From Paracamarosporium sp. OC-R06-R3 (lineage: Eukaryota; Ascomycota; Dothideomycetes; Pleosporales; Didymosphaeriaceae): DNA of 64,000 nucleotides. The stretch spans positions 62,001 to 126,000 of the forward strand of contig JACVRA010000056.1 of the NCBI GenBank assembly GCA_019828545.1, given 5' to 3'. Of the stretch, positions 11,592-24,240 are shown piece after piece (the first letter of the stretch is position 1; each line of letters starts with the position of its first letter). Both the position numbers and the translations under genes were made by a program. Under the pieces are notes generated by a model. That model did not search any database and was not told the origin of the DNA. It saw only the letters and a list, made by a program, of their open reading frames with translations.

Positions 11592-13767
11592 TCACTCATC
11601 ATCGCTATCCCCAAAGATAGCTTTGAACACATCCTCCGACGCACGCTCCTGGGCCAAAGCGTCGTTCTTCTCTACATCCACAGTTGCATGTCCCGTCTCC
11701 GGTGGCACCGCAGGCGTCGAGGAACTAGATATAGGCTCCTGGGGCGTGGCGCCCATCCATTGGGGCCTTTGCAATGCCGGTGTGCCCTTACTCAGAACCT
11801 CGTGCAGCATCTTGTCCATGGCGGACTTGGATACGGCTTCCCCTGTTTTGCCCCGGGAGCTATACCCATCGGTTTCTGCGTCTGCGGCGTGGGGCATGTC
11901 TGGAGGCAGCCTGACGTTAAAGCGCTTGCAGAGGAGGCGGGATGGGTGGAAGGGAAAGGAGCTGCGCGTCATAGGGCCGTACATGCCTAGCTTTGCGGCC
12001 TGCTCTGCGGGGTCTTCTGGTTTAGGCGGGGGTTGTCGAAGGAGGTTTTCGTTGGGCGTGTTGGTGCCGCTGCCTGGGTGGCTAGACGAAGTGGAGGATG
12101 TAAACCGCGAAGCCATGATGCCGGTTGTTGGTCTGAAGACTTGGGCGGCGTGGGCGAATTCTTGGAGCTCCTTGGCCCAGTCGGACACGGACATGTTATC
12201 GGCTCGCTCTGGGAGGTCGCTCTTTAGGCCTGCACGAAGCTCTAGATAGCCTACGTATCGGGCCCGTTTCTTCAGGTCTTCTGCATAGGGCATCCACCCG
12301 GTCGCACCCTTGGCTAGAGCGGCGGCCGCGGTGTCCTTGTCTAAGATGGGAACGAAGGTCCACAGATCCTTTGGTTTTGTGCTATTCGGATCTTGGAATC
12401 CCTCAGGAGCACCTTCCCCTCGCCCTTGGGGGAGATTGGTCTTGCCGGTCATTGTTGCAAGTCGATCTCGGACATCCTTTGGAATGTAATCGAACACGGA
12501 TTTTCCAGGGAGCAGCGTCTCGCCTAGGAGCGAGGCTCGAGCCTTCGCATCTAGTGTAGAAGACTTTGCGGCATCAGATACGGACTGATAGTTTTGGGGG
12601 TCTGCTGTTGGAGCGGCAGATTTCGAAGGCTTCCATCCGGGAGGTATCTTGGGTGGTGGGTATCGCTTCTTGCTCGTCAAGTCGATGAATTGTGTGGCTA
12701 GCACAAAACCTGCCAGAGGAGGTTTGCCATCGTACGATAGCCGTGAGGCCCCGAGCGATTCTCCAAAAGCTTTCTTTGGCTTGAAAACATGTCCTTCGCC
12801 TGCACCAGGCCTGGCGAACTTGCTTGGTTTCTTGGGTTTCTTGTCCTTGCCCAGGGTCTTGTTGAACGTAATCTTTGGGCCGAGTTCATACGGGTCCTCA
12901 TCGTCCGAGCCTGTGTCATTCAAAATACCCACTCCGAAGGATGACTTCTTCGGCGCAGCCTTCTTGGGCACTTTTGGTTTGGACGAACCTTCTAGAAACG
13001 GAAGAGCAAGCATCGGGCGGTTATCAGGCTCCTTCTCTTCCATCGTCCTGAGACGCGCCTCTGACTGGTACCCTAGGCCTTTGCGACTGACCTCTTCTCG
13101 GGCAACAGACATCATACGAGAGTCTTTTGGAGCGAACGCATGGCCTGATAGTGCATCTCTTGCTCCTAAGTCATCGTCCAGGCGAGCAGCGCGGCGGACC
13201 TTTCGGCCTACACCCTGATCTCGTCGCCAACCCATCTTCTGGGCAATCTTCACTCCCATTGTCTCCTCTTCAGTCACAAAGAGGCCGAAAAGAGCATCGT
13301 TCTGGTTGTCACCAACGCGCCCAATTGTCGCATGAGACTGTACTGTTTCGAGGTCTCGTGATTCCGCAGCTTCAGCTTTATCCTCTTCGTCCATGAAATC
13401 TTCGGCACGTTGCGTGACATCCTTGTTGCGGTTCGATCGCGAGGAAACAAAGGCTTTCGGGGTCCATCCTTCTCTAGAACCAACTGTATTAAAGTATCTT
13501 AGCAGAGTCAAGAGTCAAGCGTTCGTGGAAAAGTGGCTCTGTAACTTACCCTGCACTAAAACCACCTGTGAACGCGCCGTGCAGCCTTCTGCGGCCTCGT
13601 TCGTCGGTCACGGTCTGCTTCCAGACGGGCACGAAAGTTCCGTCGTCGCCATCCTCATCTGGTGGGAGTTCTGTTCCTAGTATGATTGTGTTTGGGGTTG
13701 CACCTGCACCGCGAGGACGCTTCTGGGAGCCGGAGGGCGAAGTCGCGCGGGGGCGTTTGTAAGACAT
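11592..13767 (-). CDS. G-patch domain protein, GPATCH1/TOUGH family
   Basis: Two exons (13767-13550, 13497-11592) are separated by a 52-nt GT-AG intron and encode 707 aa. The N terminus carries the family block running from FVPVWKQTV through [10 protein letters not shown] to [13 protein letters not shown], and the intron lies between its two halves. A short Glu-rich stretch is followed by a G-patch-like segment at about residues 154-178 ([17 protein letters not shown]), then a Lys/Pro-rich middle and a C terminus ending in acidic GDSDDE. GPATCH1/TOUGH proteins associate with the spliceosome and RNA helicases and act in nuclear mRNA splicing. The start ATG opens the conserved block directly. 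It is transcribed divergently from the KIN1-type kinase. Confidence 0.88.
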
Positions 13768-14930
13768 GGTGAAGTCTTTGAGAACCCGGAATGAAGAAAA
13801 TGGAATCTCATACCATGATGAGATCGTGAGCGCTGTGTATTGTGGTTGTGCTACTGTGAAGTCAATGCATGCATCTGGCCCGGTATGGTGCCTAGCTGTA
13901 GGTGCAGGGTTGAAGGTCGGGGCATTACATAAGCGAACATGTCGGCGTTGTTGACTCGGCCTCGACTCGACGTCAACTCGATAGGGACCGGTTCACGTAG
14001 ACCATTTTTGTCGTTGGAGTGTGATACAAAGGAAATGAGCATTCAAGGGATTGGTTGTAGCAATCAAGCCAAGTCAATATATCTCAGCCGCTTCGTATCG
14101 ACGGTCAGATTGCGGTCGAGTAAAGGCAGGCTGCGCAAGACTTTCCCCATCGAAAGCGACTGCAGACGGCTCCCAATTGCAGACGATTGCAGACCCAGAG
14201 CGTGGCAGACACATGTGGGAGGTGAATTGCCTCAGGCCGCAATGATGTATGCCAATGCTCTGGACGCCGTACCTGGATTAGCCTAATAGCGTCTCACAGC
14301 AACCTGGTTGCGCGCCTCGAGGTGCAGACCCTGAGCTTGCGGGTGCAGAGAGGCTGCATGCACTGGAGGCACTGCAGCCAGCACGGCTTGCAGGCACTGC
14401 AAAGAACGAGCCGCCAGAGAAGCCCGCGGCACTGCTTTTCGAGATGGATCGGGGCACTGATGGAGCGCATTGCGGCGTACACGACCCCACTAGGCGGGTG
14501 TACTTAATAAGGCGGCTGGCTAGAGGCGCGCCCCGTCAGGTTGGAGTGGTAGAAGATGGTCAGCAACGACCGCTGTTGTGATCCCGCCGCATCTGCCTGT
14601 CCTCCTCCCTCCCACACCGCAGCCAACTTTGCTTTGTTCACTGCGTGCCCGCGTCGCGCAGCCGTCCACTGGAGCTCCGCTGGCGTTGCCTGAGAGGCTC
14701 CCGTGCCGTCATGCGCGTCTGAGCGCCCTGCCCCCTCGAACTCCGCCAGCTCAGTCGCCAAGGTCGCGCAGGCCTGAAGCTCTTCCCACATTGCCATCAC
14801 ATTTGCAGTCGCACCCTCTGAGCAGCCGACCCGTGGACCTTGGGCTGCCCCTCGCTCTCCAAACGGCGCTCAGCGCGCCAGATTGCAACAAGATCTCCCG
14901 CTGCTCCTTGCGCCAGCCTAGCCAGCAACC
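13768..14930. other. Divergent promoter region, G-patch gene / KIN1
   Basis: This 1.16-kb divergent spacer has no supported gene. It holds clusters of TGCAG/CTGCA words: three TGCAGAC copies around 14160-14200 and a denser cluster at about 14320-14410. The last 300 bp are G+C-rich and are probably the KIN1 5' leader. Confidence 0.45.
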
Positions 14931-17900
14931 ATGTCAGCGGCCGCACCTTCGTCGCCCGCCGTTGTGCGCTCCCACTCCAGTGCACGCCGCCCGCACGCCA
15001 CGAACAGTCCCTCAGACCGTCCGCATCGCTCGCAGTCGACGACGACACGCCCGCCCGCCCAATCTGTGCCGCATTCGCACTCTCGCGCCCCACCCCAGCA
15101 GCCAAACCTGAACAACGTCGGCCGCCGCGACTTCGAACAATCAAACCTGGCAAACTCTCCAGGCACCCGTCGCAGCGAGTCGAGGGACAGGGCGGCCCCG
15201 GCACCAGCGCGCGCCGAGTCGGCCAGGAGAGGGCATGCACGATATGCGTCAGACGCGTCGACAGCCTCTGCCATGCCCATCAACGGCGTAGCGACCGATG
15301 CCTCGAGGTCGGGGGCACAAGCCACTCAACCTAGACGCCGAACAAGCATCAACGCTCCCAACACCGGACAATGGATACTCGGAAAGACAATCGGAGCGGG
15401 CAGTATGGGCAAGGTCAAGCTTGCGAAACAAGCCGAGTCTGGCGAATCGGTACGTCGAGTCCTAGATTGCTGGTTTCGCAACCTTAGGGGGACATAATTT
15501 GGCCTATAGAATTAACTGCTAACTGTCACAGGTTGCCGTCAAGATCGTACCTCGACAGTCTACGGATCACCATAACAGCCAAGCCGACCGAGAGCGCGCA
15601 GACCATTCGAAGGAGGTGAGGACCGCACGCGAGGCTGCTATCGTCAGCCTACTCAACCACCCCTACATTTGTGGCATGCGCGACGTTGTTCGAACTAATT
15701 ATCATTGGTATATGCTCTTCGAATATGTAAATGGCGGGCAGATGCTGGACTACATTATTTCGCACGGCCGCCTTAAGGAGAAGCAGGCCCGCAAGTTCGC
15801 TCGCCAGATCGCGAGTGCCCTGGACTACTGCCACCGAAATAGCATTGTGCACAGGGACCTGAAGATCGAGAACATCCTCATCAGCAAGACTGGTGACATC
15901 AAGATCATCGATTTTGGATTAAGCAACCTCTTCTCGCCTAGGAACCTGCTAAAAACCTTCTGTGGTAGCTTGTACTTTGCAGCACCAGAACTATTGCAGG
16001 CCAAACAATACACAGGTCCCGAGGTCGATATATGGAGCTTTGGAATTGTTTTATACGTTTTGGTCTGCGGGAAAGTCCCATTCGACGATCAGAGTATGCC
16101 ACAGTTGCATGCCAAGATCAAGAAGGGCCATGTCGACTATCCTCCTTGGCTTTCCACCGGTTAGTTTGCATATTGTTTCCGTAGGCGTTGCTCACATGTC
16201 CAGAATGTCGGAACCTTATCCATCGGATGCTGCAAACAGATCCTGCTCAGCGGATCACGTTGGCAGAAATCATGACACACCCTTGGTTAACAAAAGGATT
16301 CAACACACCACCTGAGAACTATCTGCCTCACCGCGAGCCCTTGCAACTCCCACTTGACGACGACATCATTGAAAGAATGACTGGGTTTGACTTTGGCTCC
16401 GCTGAGTACATCAAAACACAGCTTACTCAGGTTCTTTCCTCTGATGAGTACAATCGTGCAGTGCGCCTTGCTGCCCGCAAAACTACAACACAAAACCCAG
16501 AGACAGAGAAGAAGAGAGGGATGTTCGACTTCTACAAGCGAAGAAACTCGATCTCGAGCAAGGAGCAGTTGCCCATGTCATCTTCAGAAGATCTTCAACG
16601 TGGCCTCGATCCTGTCAATGCGTACAACCCTCTGATATCTGTTTACTATCTGGTTCGAGAGAAGAGGGACCGCGAGCAACTAGAAGCCAACCCAGGGGCA
16701 TTAGCTGTACCTCAAAGTCCAGGAGAGAAGCCATTGAAAATTCCCGATCTTCCCGCACCAGAGGCCGCTTACACGAATAGCTCAACATACGAGATGCAAG
16801 GCGAGAAGACCGGCGGCAGATCCCGACCTAGGGCACGTACGCACGGAGAAGATGAGGTGACAGACACTTTGCAAAAGCTCAACTTGAAGGAAACTGCTAG
16901 CAATGGCTCTCCAGCCATCATCTCTCCGCCACCAGAGCAACCTAGGAAGGAAAGCACCGCGGTCGGGCTTCTACGTCGCTTCAGTACCAGGAAGTACAGG
17001 AACCCTGAGCGTGAACGCACAGAGCCACCGCCGACACCAGCTGTTGCCGTTTCTGGGCCATCGGAATCAGCTAGCGTTCCTAAGAGAGGATTTAGTGTTC
17101 GGCGCACACGTGATAGGGAAGACCAATCAGCCTCGCATTTGCATCCCAGCGATGCAACCCAGCCAGAACTTCTCTCTCCACCACCAAGTAGCTCTAATAG
17201 CGCTACCAAGAAGTTGAAAGCTCTTGGTCGCTCTACTAGTGTGAACGGTGCTGATCTTCGTAGGAGGCTTAGTCGTAGAGGACGGTCGTCTGAGGATCCC
17301 GGAAATCCTCCCCCCACCAGCGGATCTGATCGATCCAGCATCAATACACAGCAAGCGAAGCCGACCAACGATGCTGCTTCTGAAGATTTGTCTGCTAGCC
17401 CACGCCGCACTGCAGCCTCTCGGACTAAGAGTCTAGGACATGCTCGTCGAGAGAGTATCCAAGCTCGACGGGCGCGCAGGGAGCAGGCCAGAGAAGCCAA
17501 TGTCCCCGAGGAGACTGATGCAGAGCTAGCTGAAAGCAAGGCGGAGACGAGCCGCAGTCCCGATGTCAAGCCTGTGTTCCTGAAAGGCTTGTTCAGCGTT
17601 TCAACGACCAGTAGCAAACCACTTTCGTTCATCCAATCCGACATCATTCGTGTCCTAGACCAGCTCGGGGTCACGTACACCGAGATTAAGGGTGGTTTCA
17701 AATGTCGCCACGTTCCCAGTATTGATACTAAGAAGGGTGTGGACTCGCCTTCTTCAGCCAATCCTCCCCCGAGTGCCGGACATCGTAGGAGGACCAGTTT
17801 CGCGGGAGGGATGTTCAATCGAGACCGCGACCGAGATGAATTTAGGGAACAACAAAAATTACCGCAAACCCCGAAGTCTGGGCGTGGTCGACCTTCAATT

Positions 17901-18173
17901 GCGGACCGCAGCTACACCAACACGGATGAATCAGATGCTAGTGGCGAGGACAAAGAGGACCGCCAGCCACGATCCGGACGTGTGTTGCCCCCAGGCGAAA
18001 CTTCGACGCACGTGCAAAACGATCTTGGCGGGAGCATGGTCCTTGTGTTTGAAATACTTATTGTCAAGGTGCCTCTTCTGCAGTTGCATGGCATTCAGTT
18101 CAAGAAAGTTGACGGAGGAACGTGGCAGTACAAGACGATGGCTCAGACCATCCTCTCAGAGCTGCGACTGTGA
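14931..18173 (+). CDS. KIN1: Ser/Thr protein kinase, KIN1/KIN2 (MARK/PAR-1) type
   Basis: Three exons (14931-15449, 15532-16159, 16204-18173) encode 1038 aa; the introns are 82 and 44 nt. A Ser/Arg-rich N-terminal region precedes the kinase domain. That domain shows a glycine loop near residue 154 ([12 protein letters not shown]), VAVK with Lys177, HRDLKIEN (Asp282) and DFG (Asp300), then the activation segment [14 protein letters not shown] long basic and Ser-rich linker follows. The C terminus is a KA1-like membrane-binding domain from about residue 840, ending [19 protein letters not shown] and apparently split by a disordered insertion. Fungal Kin1 kinases act at the cell cortex in polarity, septation, secretion and ER-stress signalling. 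The start has a good context (CAACC before ATG). Confidence 0.93.
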
Positions 18174-18825
18174 GTGAACGAGCGGGTAGGCAACGAGCGA
18201 GGCGTTTTGGGAATTGGCATTGTTTTGGCGAAGAGGTAATTGTTAGCGGCAGTACTCTGCGTTCTTCGCCTACTTGCAGTCAGTCTGCGCAGAGAGAAGT
18301 TTGCAGGACAACTACATGACGAACGATTCTCATTTGTAAGATTCACCGGAGACGGGTCTGGCTTTGAGGGACCATTCTGTCGAGGCAAGGTCTTTCTGTA
18401 GACATTTGTTGTAATTTGGGAACATTCGGGTACCGGCAATCTGGGCCTTTGTCACTTGTAATGGATTGTTGTTTGTCAGGTCGTCAAGGTGCACTGTAGC
18501 ACGGTGATTCTACTTCCCCATGCCTTACCCAAGGCGATCTTACGCCAGTGGAGCTCGAGCTCGAGCTCGAGCCACCAGTCGGCTGCCAAGAGAGCGCACG
18601 TGCCCGCGGGGTGGGCCGCGTCTTCCCAACTCACTTGTGTGCGCTCGAGTTCAAAGGGCAGCGTTACACCTTTACTTTGCCCGCTCAACCCGTGTTCCGC
18701 GTCATACACACGCTTCCCGTCTCCGATACGCTATCTTTTTGACTTAAATACTCCGCACCCACCAGTCTTATCCTACACAGCTCTCCACAGCTACCGCCGC
18801 AAGATCGAAGCCCAATCGCTTGCAA
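18174..18825. other. KIN1-CAF40 spacer
   Basis: This is the 3' region of the kinase gene and the promoter of CAF40. The only notable element is a short hexanucleotide repeat, listed separately. No other gene was seen. Confidence 0.5.
18551..18572. repeat. (GAGCTC)n palindromic microsatellite
   Basis: About 3.7 copies of GAGCTC in tandem, about 250 bp upstream of the CAF40 start. The unit is self-complementary, so the block could form hairpins or be a repeat-expansion site. Confidence 0.85.
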
Positions 18826-20180
18826 ATGCAGCACGTCTATCCGCACCAGCAGCAGTACCCTGGCGAGTGGTCGCAGCACCACCAGCAGCACCCAACCCAC
18901 CATGTAGCCCACCAGCAAGGCCAACTCCAGGCGCACCAAGCGCAGGCCCAGGCTGCTGCCGTCGCCGCTGCTGCCGCGCAACAACAGCACTTCGTGCGCA
19001 TGGCTGGCAACGGCAATTCTGTACCTGGCGGCGGCATCATTCCACGAGGGCCGGCAAACGACGTCCAAGGCAATAGCCAAGCTGTCATGTCAGAAGAGAA
19101 TCAGCGCGTCTTGGAGTGGATTGCGCAGCTTATGAAGCATAGCACGCGCGAGACCGCCCTCTTGGAGTTGAGCAAGAAGCGTGAGCAGGTGCCAGAGCTT
19201 GCCTTGATCCTGTGGCACTCATTCGGTACGTCACAGTATATTTGACGCGGCGAGACAATTCACTAAATGCGCACAGGTGTCATGGCTTCGCTGCTCCAAG
19301 AGATCATCTCCGTCTACCCGCTGCTGAACCCGTCGCAATTGACAGCTGCAGCCAGCAATCGCGTCTGCAATGCCCTCGCACTACTTCAATGCGTCGCCTC
19401 TCACACTGAAACCCGCGGTCTCTTCTTGGGTGGTAAGATATGGTTATTCTGCGCACACCGGAAGCCTGCTAACGAGAACAGCACATATTCCGCTGTTCCT
19501 CTACCCGTTCCTCAACACGACGTCAAAGAGTAGACCCTTCGAATATCTCCGCCTCACCTCTCTTGGAGTTATTGGTGCGCTAGTCAAGAACGATTCTTCT
19601 GAGGTCATCAATTTCCTGCTTACCACGGAGATTATCCCGTTGTGCTTGCGCATAATGGAGACTGGCTCTGAGCTTAGCAAGACCGTTGCCATATTCATTG
19701 TCCAAAAAATCCTCCTCGACGATACAGGCCTCGCCTACATCTGCCAGACCTACGAGCGCTTCTATGCTGTGGGCACTGTACTAAGCAACATGGTGAACCA
19801 GCTCGTCGAGCAGCAGACCGTCCGCTTACTCAAACACGTCGTCCGTTGCTTCCTTCGGTGAGTCCCAACACTTTTTATACCCACAAGACGAAAGGTTTGA
19901 GCGCAAACGGCTTCTGCAATGCTTAGCTTGGAGTGACTTGGCGTGCTCATACCTTGTCCCGATACCTTGGAGAGAACTTTACTGATCAAATACCAGTCTA
20001 AGCGACAATGCCCGCGCCCGCGAAGCTCTTCGCCAATGCCTACCTGAGCCCCTCCGTGATGCCACCTTCTCTTCCGTGCTCCGCGACGATGCCGCGACTA
20101 AGCGCTGCCTCGCACAATTACTCATCAATCTCTCCGATAATGTTGCCGAAGTCGGAGGCAACCAGCAACTGCTTCACTAG
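18826..20180 (+). CDS. CAF40: CCR4-NOT subunit Caf40 (RCD1/CNOT9)
   Basis: Four exons (18826-19225, 19277-19432, 19482-19857, 19997-20180) encode 371 aa. The introns are 51, 49 and 139 nt, all GT-AG, and every phase matches. The N-terminal 85 or so residues are low complexity and rich in Gln, His and Ala. The armadillo-like Rcd1 domain follows from about residue 90 ([22 protein letters not shown], later [20 protein letters not shown] and [18 protein letters not shown]) to the end. CNOT9/Caf40 is a non-catalytic CCR4-NOT subunit that helps recruit the deadenylase to mRNAs and repressor proteins. The first real ATG is at 18826, six nt inside the open frame. Confidence 0.94.
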
Positions 20181-21381
20181 GTCTGGAGAACTGCTCACAA
20201 TCATACGGTCGCTCTGCAGCCTTGTCAAACGCGAGCCTTGGCCCTCGAAGTACCTTGGAGACACTGGGATGAGACGTTGCATAACGAGTCAGTGGCAGTG
20301 GCGTCTATGCGAAGGCTGGCTCTGAGACAGCCTTGGAGATGGGCGTCCCGGATGCCACGCCCACCCCCAGGTCTTGACACCTGGACACTGAGGCGTCATT
20401 AGCTCCCTGCGTATGTATCCTTGCCTCGGCGGAGTTTTTCTGTCTGCCTTTCCCCATAGGCCTTTTCTGCCCGGCGGTCTGAGTTTCCAAATACCCCTTC
20501 CCTTTCTTCACTTTAGTCCGTGAAGGATAAGCGCACTGGCACGGCGTTGGGCACATCTGATGCGATACCCGCTACAAATGTATTCTGGGATGTTTCTATC
20601 TTTCTTTCTTTCCTTTGCTCTACATTTCTTCTGGCTGCATGAATCGACATGTGTCACGTATGGATCGGTCTTCTCTCTTGATCATGGCGTGGAGTTTGGG
20701 TTTCTCTGCATGGGCTGGTGCAATGGGATGGCTGGCTTCGATTGCGACGGGACGGGATGTCGAAAAGTGGGATTCTGTCTGCGAAGTGTATTATAGATAT
20801 GTGCATGCGGTCGTCTAGCGATGTAGGAGTACTAAATACACTGTCGCTGCGGTTCAAGTTCAAGTCATGCATGGATGATGGCCAAGTGCTGTGATGCTCG
20901 AAAGGCCTTCTACTAACATATCTTCGCGATGGCCCATCGTAGAAGGTGAATGAAGTAGGGAAATTCTTGTAAAGCTTTCCAGCCATTCGTGATCTTAGAA
21001 TGCGTGCTTCTCAACATCCAGTTTGACTACATTGACGCAGCTACTGTGCATCGAGATCCGTACTCTAGTTTTACATGCTACACCCGAGCTAATACGTCCG
21101 TTCTCAAGAAATGCTTCCCATGGATATGTCTACCCTTTTTGCATCGTTACTTGAGTGTTTCAGTCTACTGGATATTTGCTCGCAACATTCAAACGCTGCT
21201 GCAGCCTACGGTCGTGATCAGGAGTCCTATTGGGTAGCTCAACGCCAAGACGTCCGTTTTGTAAGCGAGGCGAATATTGTCCTCCCCACTAAAGCGCCGC
21301 CGCTCCGCTCGAACTTTTCTACAACCACATCGCAACAGAGCCAACCAAAGGAAATACACATCCCTTGGGAGACTATTCAAA
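20181..21381. other. CAF40-uL1 spacer
   Basis: A 1.2-kb spacer with the 3' end of CAF40 and the promoter of the ribosomal protein gene. It contains scattered C- and T-rich tracts (a TTTC-rich block near 20598-20620). No open frame looks like a conserved protein. Confidence 0.5.
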
Positions 21382-22137
21382 ATGTCGAAAATCTCGTACG
21401 TTGCCATGTCGTCCGCGCCACCACACCCAGGCTGACCCTCACAGCGTTGCCGGCGTTCGTTCCAACGTCAAGGAACTCCTCGAGTACTCCAACGAGACCA
21501 AGAAGCGCAACTTCTTGGAGACCGTCGAGCTCCAGATCGGCCTCAAGAACTATGACCCCCAGCGTGACAAGCGTTTCTCGGGAACCGTCAAGCTCCCCAC
21601 CGTCCCGCGCCCCAACATGGCCATCTGTACGTCTCGACGCATTTCTGCAGAGGGGGGCAAACCATGCTGACAGCCACAGGCGTTCTCGGTGACCAGCACG
21701 ATATTGACCGTGCCAAGCACCACGGCGTCGATGCCATGTCCGCTGACGACTTGAAGAAGCTCAACAAGAACAAGAAGCTCATCAAGAAGCTCGCACGCAA
21801 GTACGACGCTTTCGTCGCCTCCGAGGCCCTCATCAAGCAGATCCCGCGTCTCCTCGGTCCCGGTCTTTCCAAGGCCGGAAAGTTCCCTACGCCCGTCTCC
21901 CACGCTGATGACCTTGCCAACAAGATCACTGAGGTCAAGTCCACCATCAAGTTCCAGCTCAAGAAGGTGCTGTGCATGGGTGTCGCCGTTGGCAACGTCG
22001 GCATGACCGAGGATGAGTTGATCTCCAACATCATGTTGTCCATCAACTACCTCGTCTCGCTGCTGAAGAAGGGCTGGCAGAACGTTGGTAGCCTGACCAT
22101 CAAGGCTACCATGAGCCCGCCCAAGCGTCTCTACTAG
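21382..22137 (+). CDS. RPL1: 60S ribosomal protein uL1 (L1/L10a)
   Basis: Three exons (21382-21395, 21445-21626, 21680-22137) give 217 aa, the usual length for fungal uL1. The first coding exon is only 14 nt, as is common in ribosomal protein genes. The introns are 49 and 53 nt. The spliced product starts [17 protein letters not shown] and carries the L1 core, including [10 protein letters not shown], the CVLGDQHD segment and [11 protein letters not shown]. It ends [14 protein letters not shown]. uL1 forms the mobile L1 stalk at the ribosomal E site, which assists release of deacylated tRNA. It is expected to be highly expressed. Confidence 0.96.
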
Positions 22138-23202
22138 AGGGTGTCTGGGGTTTGCTGGAGGATACTGGGCGGGGCACTTAGCTGTGTCCTGTTATAGTCA
22201 TCTTAAGGAATCTCGACAGTCAACTCGCCATGGATAGTAGTGTAGCAATCAATGAGACACGAAGTTCATGACACATCGTATTCATCATGCCGTGAAGTCC
22301 TCCAGTTGCCTATGTCTCTGCAGGTGCCAAAGCAGTCCCCTTCTACAGATCAGCTCCGTACCCACCCAACCTCCCACTCTAAAACCTACAGCATCCGCAC
22401 CTCACCACGCCTAAGTTCCCGCCCGTCTCGCCGCTCCAATCTCCAATCTCAAGCTCAGCAAAGGTAAAAAAAAATGCACGCCAAGACCCCGCTGACTAAC
22501 GCAACCACTAGCGCGGGTGTCGCAAAATAAAAACCCGCCTCGCCCGCGTCCCTCCTTCCCTCCTCATCATCAGTTGGTAATCTACATACCTAAAATCGTG
22601 GCTCCGCTAAGGCGGCTTGCTGAGGGTTATCCCATGCGATGGATAGTCTTCCGTTCCCGGCCCCGTAGAGAGAAATCCAACCGTCTTTCCTACCAACTGC
22701 GGTTTCTTCCGTGAAAAGATGGATCGGAGTTGTGGGATGGGTGGGACATTTTTTTTGTTTTTGTTTTTTTTTTTTGGTGAGGGGATGAGGGCTTTGAACG
22801 CGTAGGGAGCGGTGCTTCTGGGTGTGCAAGGCGGGTTGAGTCGTGTGGATGTTGTGGCTAGGATGGTCATGGAGAGCTTGTTCGTGTTTCTGCGTGAGTT
22901 TTTTTGGTGAGACATGTGCATGCTTCTGGGCTTTTGATGGTGAGATTGCGCGCAGGTGCAGTATCAACAGGTTGTATTGATTTGTGAAGGCTATTTACAG
23001 AGTTGCATCTAACGTGCCTCTACGAAGACTTTACTTGCGGCTTCAAAATGCGATGCCATGCGTGTATGTCCAATCCGCTCCGTCTGGATGCTCTTGTGAA
23101 GAGTGGAAATACTAATTACACCTCTATGTTCTCTTTTGTCTTCCAGCGCGCTTCTATCAACTCACCCAACCCTATAGTCGTACACCGTGATCCATCCCAG
23201 AA
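22138..23202. other. Convergent spacer between uL1 and MIX23 genes
   Basis: Both flanking genes end here. The plus strand has T-rich tracts at about 22749-22775 and a G+T-rich segment to about 22960. No gene was recognised. Confidence 0.5.
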
Positions 23203-23840
23203 TCACTGCCTATTCTGCGCAGCCCTCCACTTATCAAATGCTTCGTCCGCCGTGTCGCTGCTAACTCCACATCGTTCCCCTACAACACTCCAGGTCCTAC
23301 TCCGGATTATCTTTTCCACCGCCCTCTCATTCCGCATCAACATGGCCAGACTCTCCGTCCGCGCCTCTTTAGGAAAGTATCTCCCGCTGTACGGATCCAG
23401 CCGCTCATCCACAACCCTCTCTCGCGCCTTGCTATCCTCAACCTGTCGCAAGACACTATCTGGATCATCCGGATCCGGCGACGTCGCTACGCCGGCGCAA
23501 TAGTCTAGGACATCCGAGCGGACTGCCCAAGAGGGAAACAGCACGCGCTGCTTGAACTCGTCACATTGCGGCCCGGGTACTGAACGGCTGGGCGCAGAGA
23601 GGGAGCGTGCAGCCGTGGATGTAGGATCGAAACCGCGTTGCGCTGGGGTAAGGAGAGCGTTGAGGTTCTGCGTTATGGAATCGTCTATTGTGCCGCGTGA
23701 TACACGGAGGAAGTCTAGGATGCGTGGTCTGATTAGTTAGTGATTGGGATGGGGCGGGTTGGTGGCGAGATACCTCGTAGTGCGGTCTGATTGAAGCAGA
23801 ATTGCGGCGTTAGTTGCGGTCTTTCCGAGGGTTGCGACAT
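23203..23840 (-). CDS. MIX23: Mix23/CCDC58-like mitochondrial intermembrane space protein
   Basis: Two exons (23840-23774, 23714-23203) flank a 59-nt intron with CTAAC-type branch sequences and encode 192 aa. The joined N terminus reads QFCFNQTALRDFLRVSRGTIDD, and the C terminus contains RTWSVVGERCGV, both as in the CCDC58/Mix23 family. Cysteines lie at about residues 15, 73, 95 and 171. Yeast Mix23 is a conserved intermembrane-space factor that supports protein import under mitochondrial stress. An alternative acceptor 14 nt upstream shifts the frame and was rejected. The gene is divergent from DNA ligase I. Confidence 0.85.
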
Positions 23841-24240
23841 TGTGGCGGGTGTGGACGTGGAGGGTGGTTTGGAGGGCTCGTGGCGAGCCTGTTGCCAGAA
23901 GAGATGCACCAGGTCGTATGATATTGTATTAGGTTACGAGAATATGAAAATGCGTGGATGAGATGATGGTTTTGTTTAATGATGTTTTGCTTGGAGGGCT
24001 ACTAGCTCGAGCGTAGCATTTCAAACAATGTACGAGCTGGGGTTGTCTTGAGTGATAATACAATGCGTTGATCATTCAATAATGATGGACGCGGGCAAAT
24101 ACTCAAGGCTAATCCCTGTCGTGGTGATGTCAGCACCTACTCACGTGCACGCGATTCGACGCGCAGCGCCCGAAAGCGCGATTTTGACGCGTAGCTGCCT
24201 ACCGAGTCCGTGTCTATATCATCGCAACACCACTCCGCTG
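23841..24240. promoter_or_regulatory. Divergent MIX23 / DNA ligase I promoter
   Basis: A 400-bp spacer between two outward-facing starts. Its ligase-proximal half contains several CGCG-core hexamers resembling MluI cell-cycle boxes. Confidence 0.5.
24149..24192. promoter_or_regulatory. MCB-like (ACGCGW) cluster upstream of DNA ligase I
   Basis: ACGCGA at 24149-24154, ACGCGC at 24159-24164 and a perfect ACGCGT at 24187-24192 lie 50-90 bp before the upstream ligase ATG. In yeasts, MBF binds ACGCGT boxes to switch on G1/S genes, including CDC9. The sites are visible in the sequence; the regulatory role is inferred. Confidence 0.45.

Noticed and set aside
16769..17818. 349-aa minus-strand frame inside the KIN1-type gene
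   Set aside because: It is antisense to the Ser/Arg-rich linker of a well-supported kinase; no independent motif.
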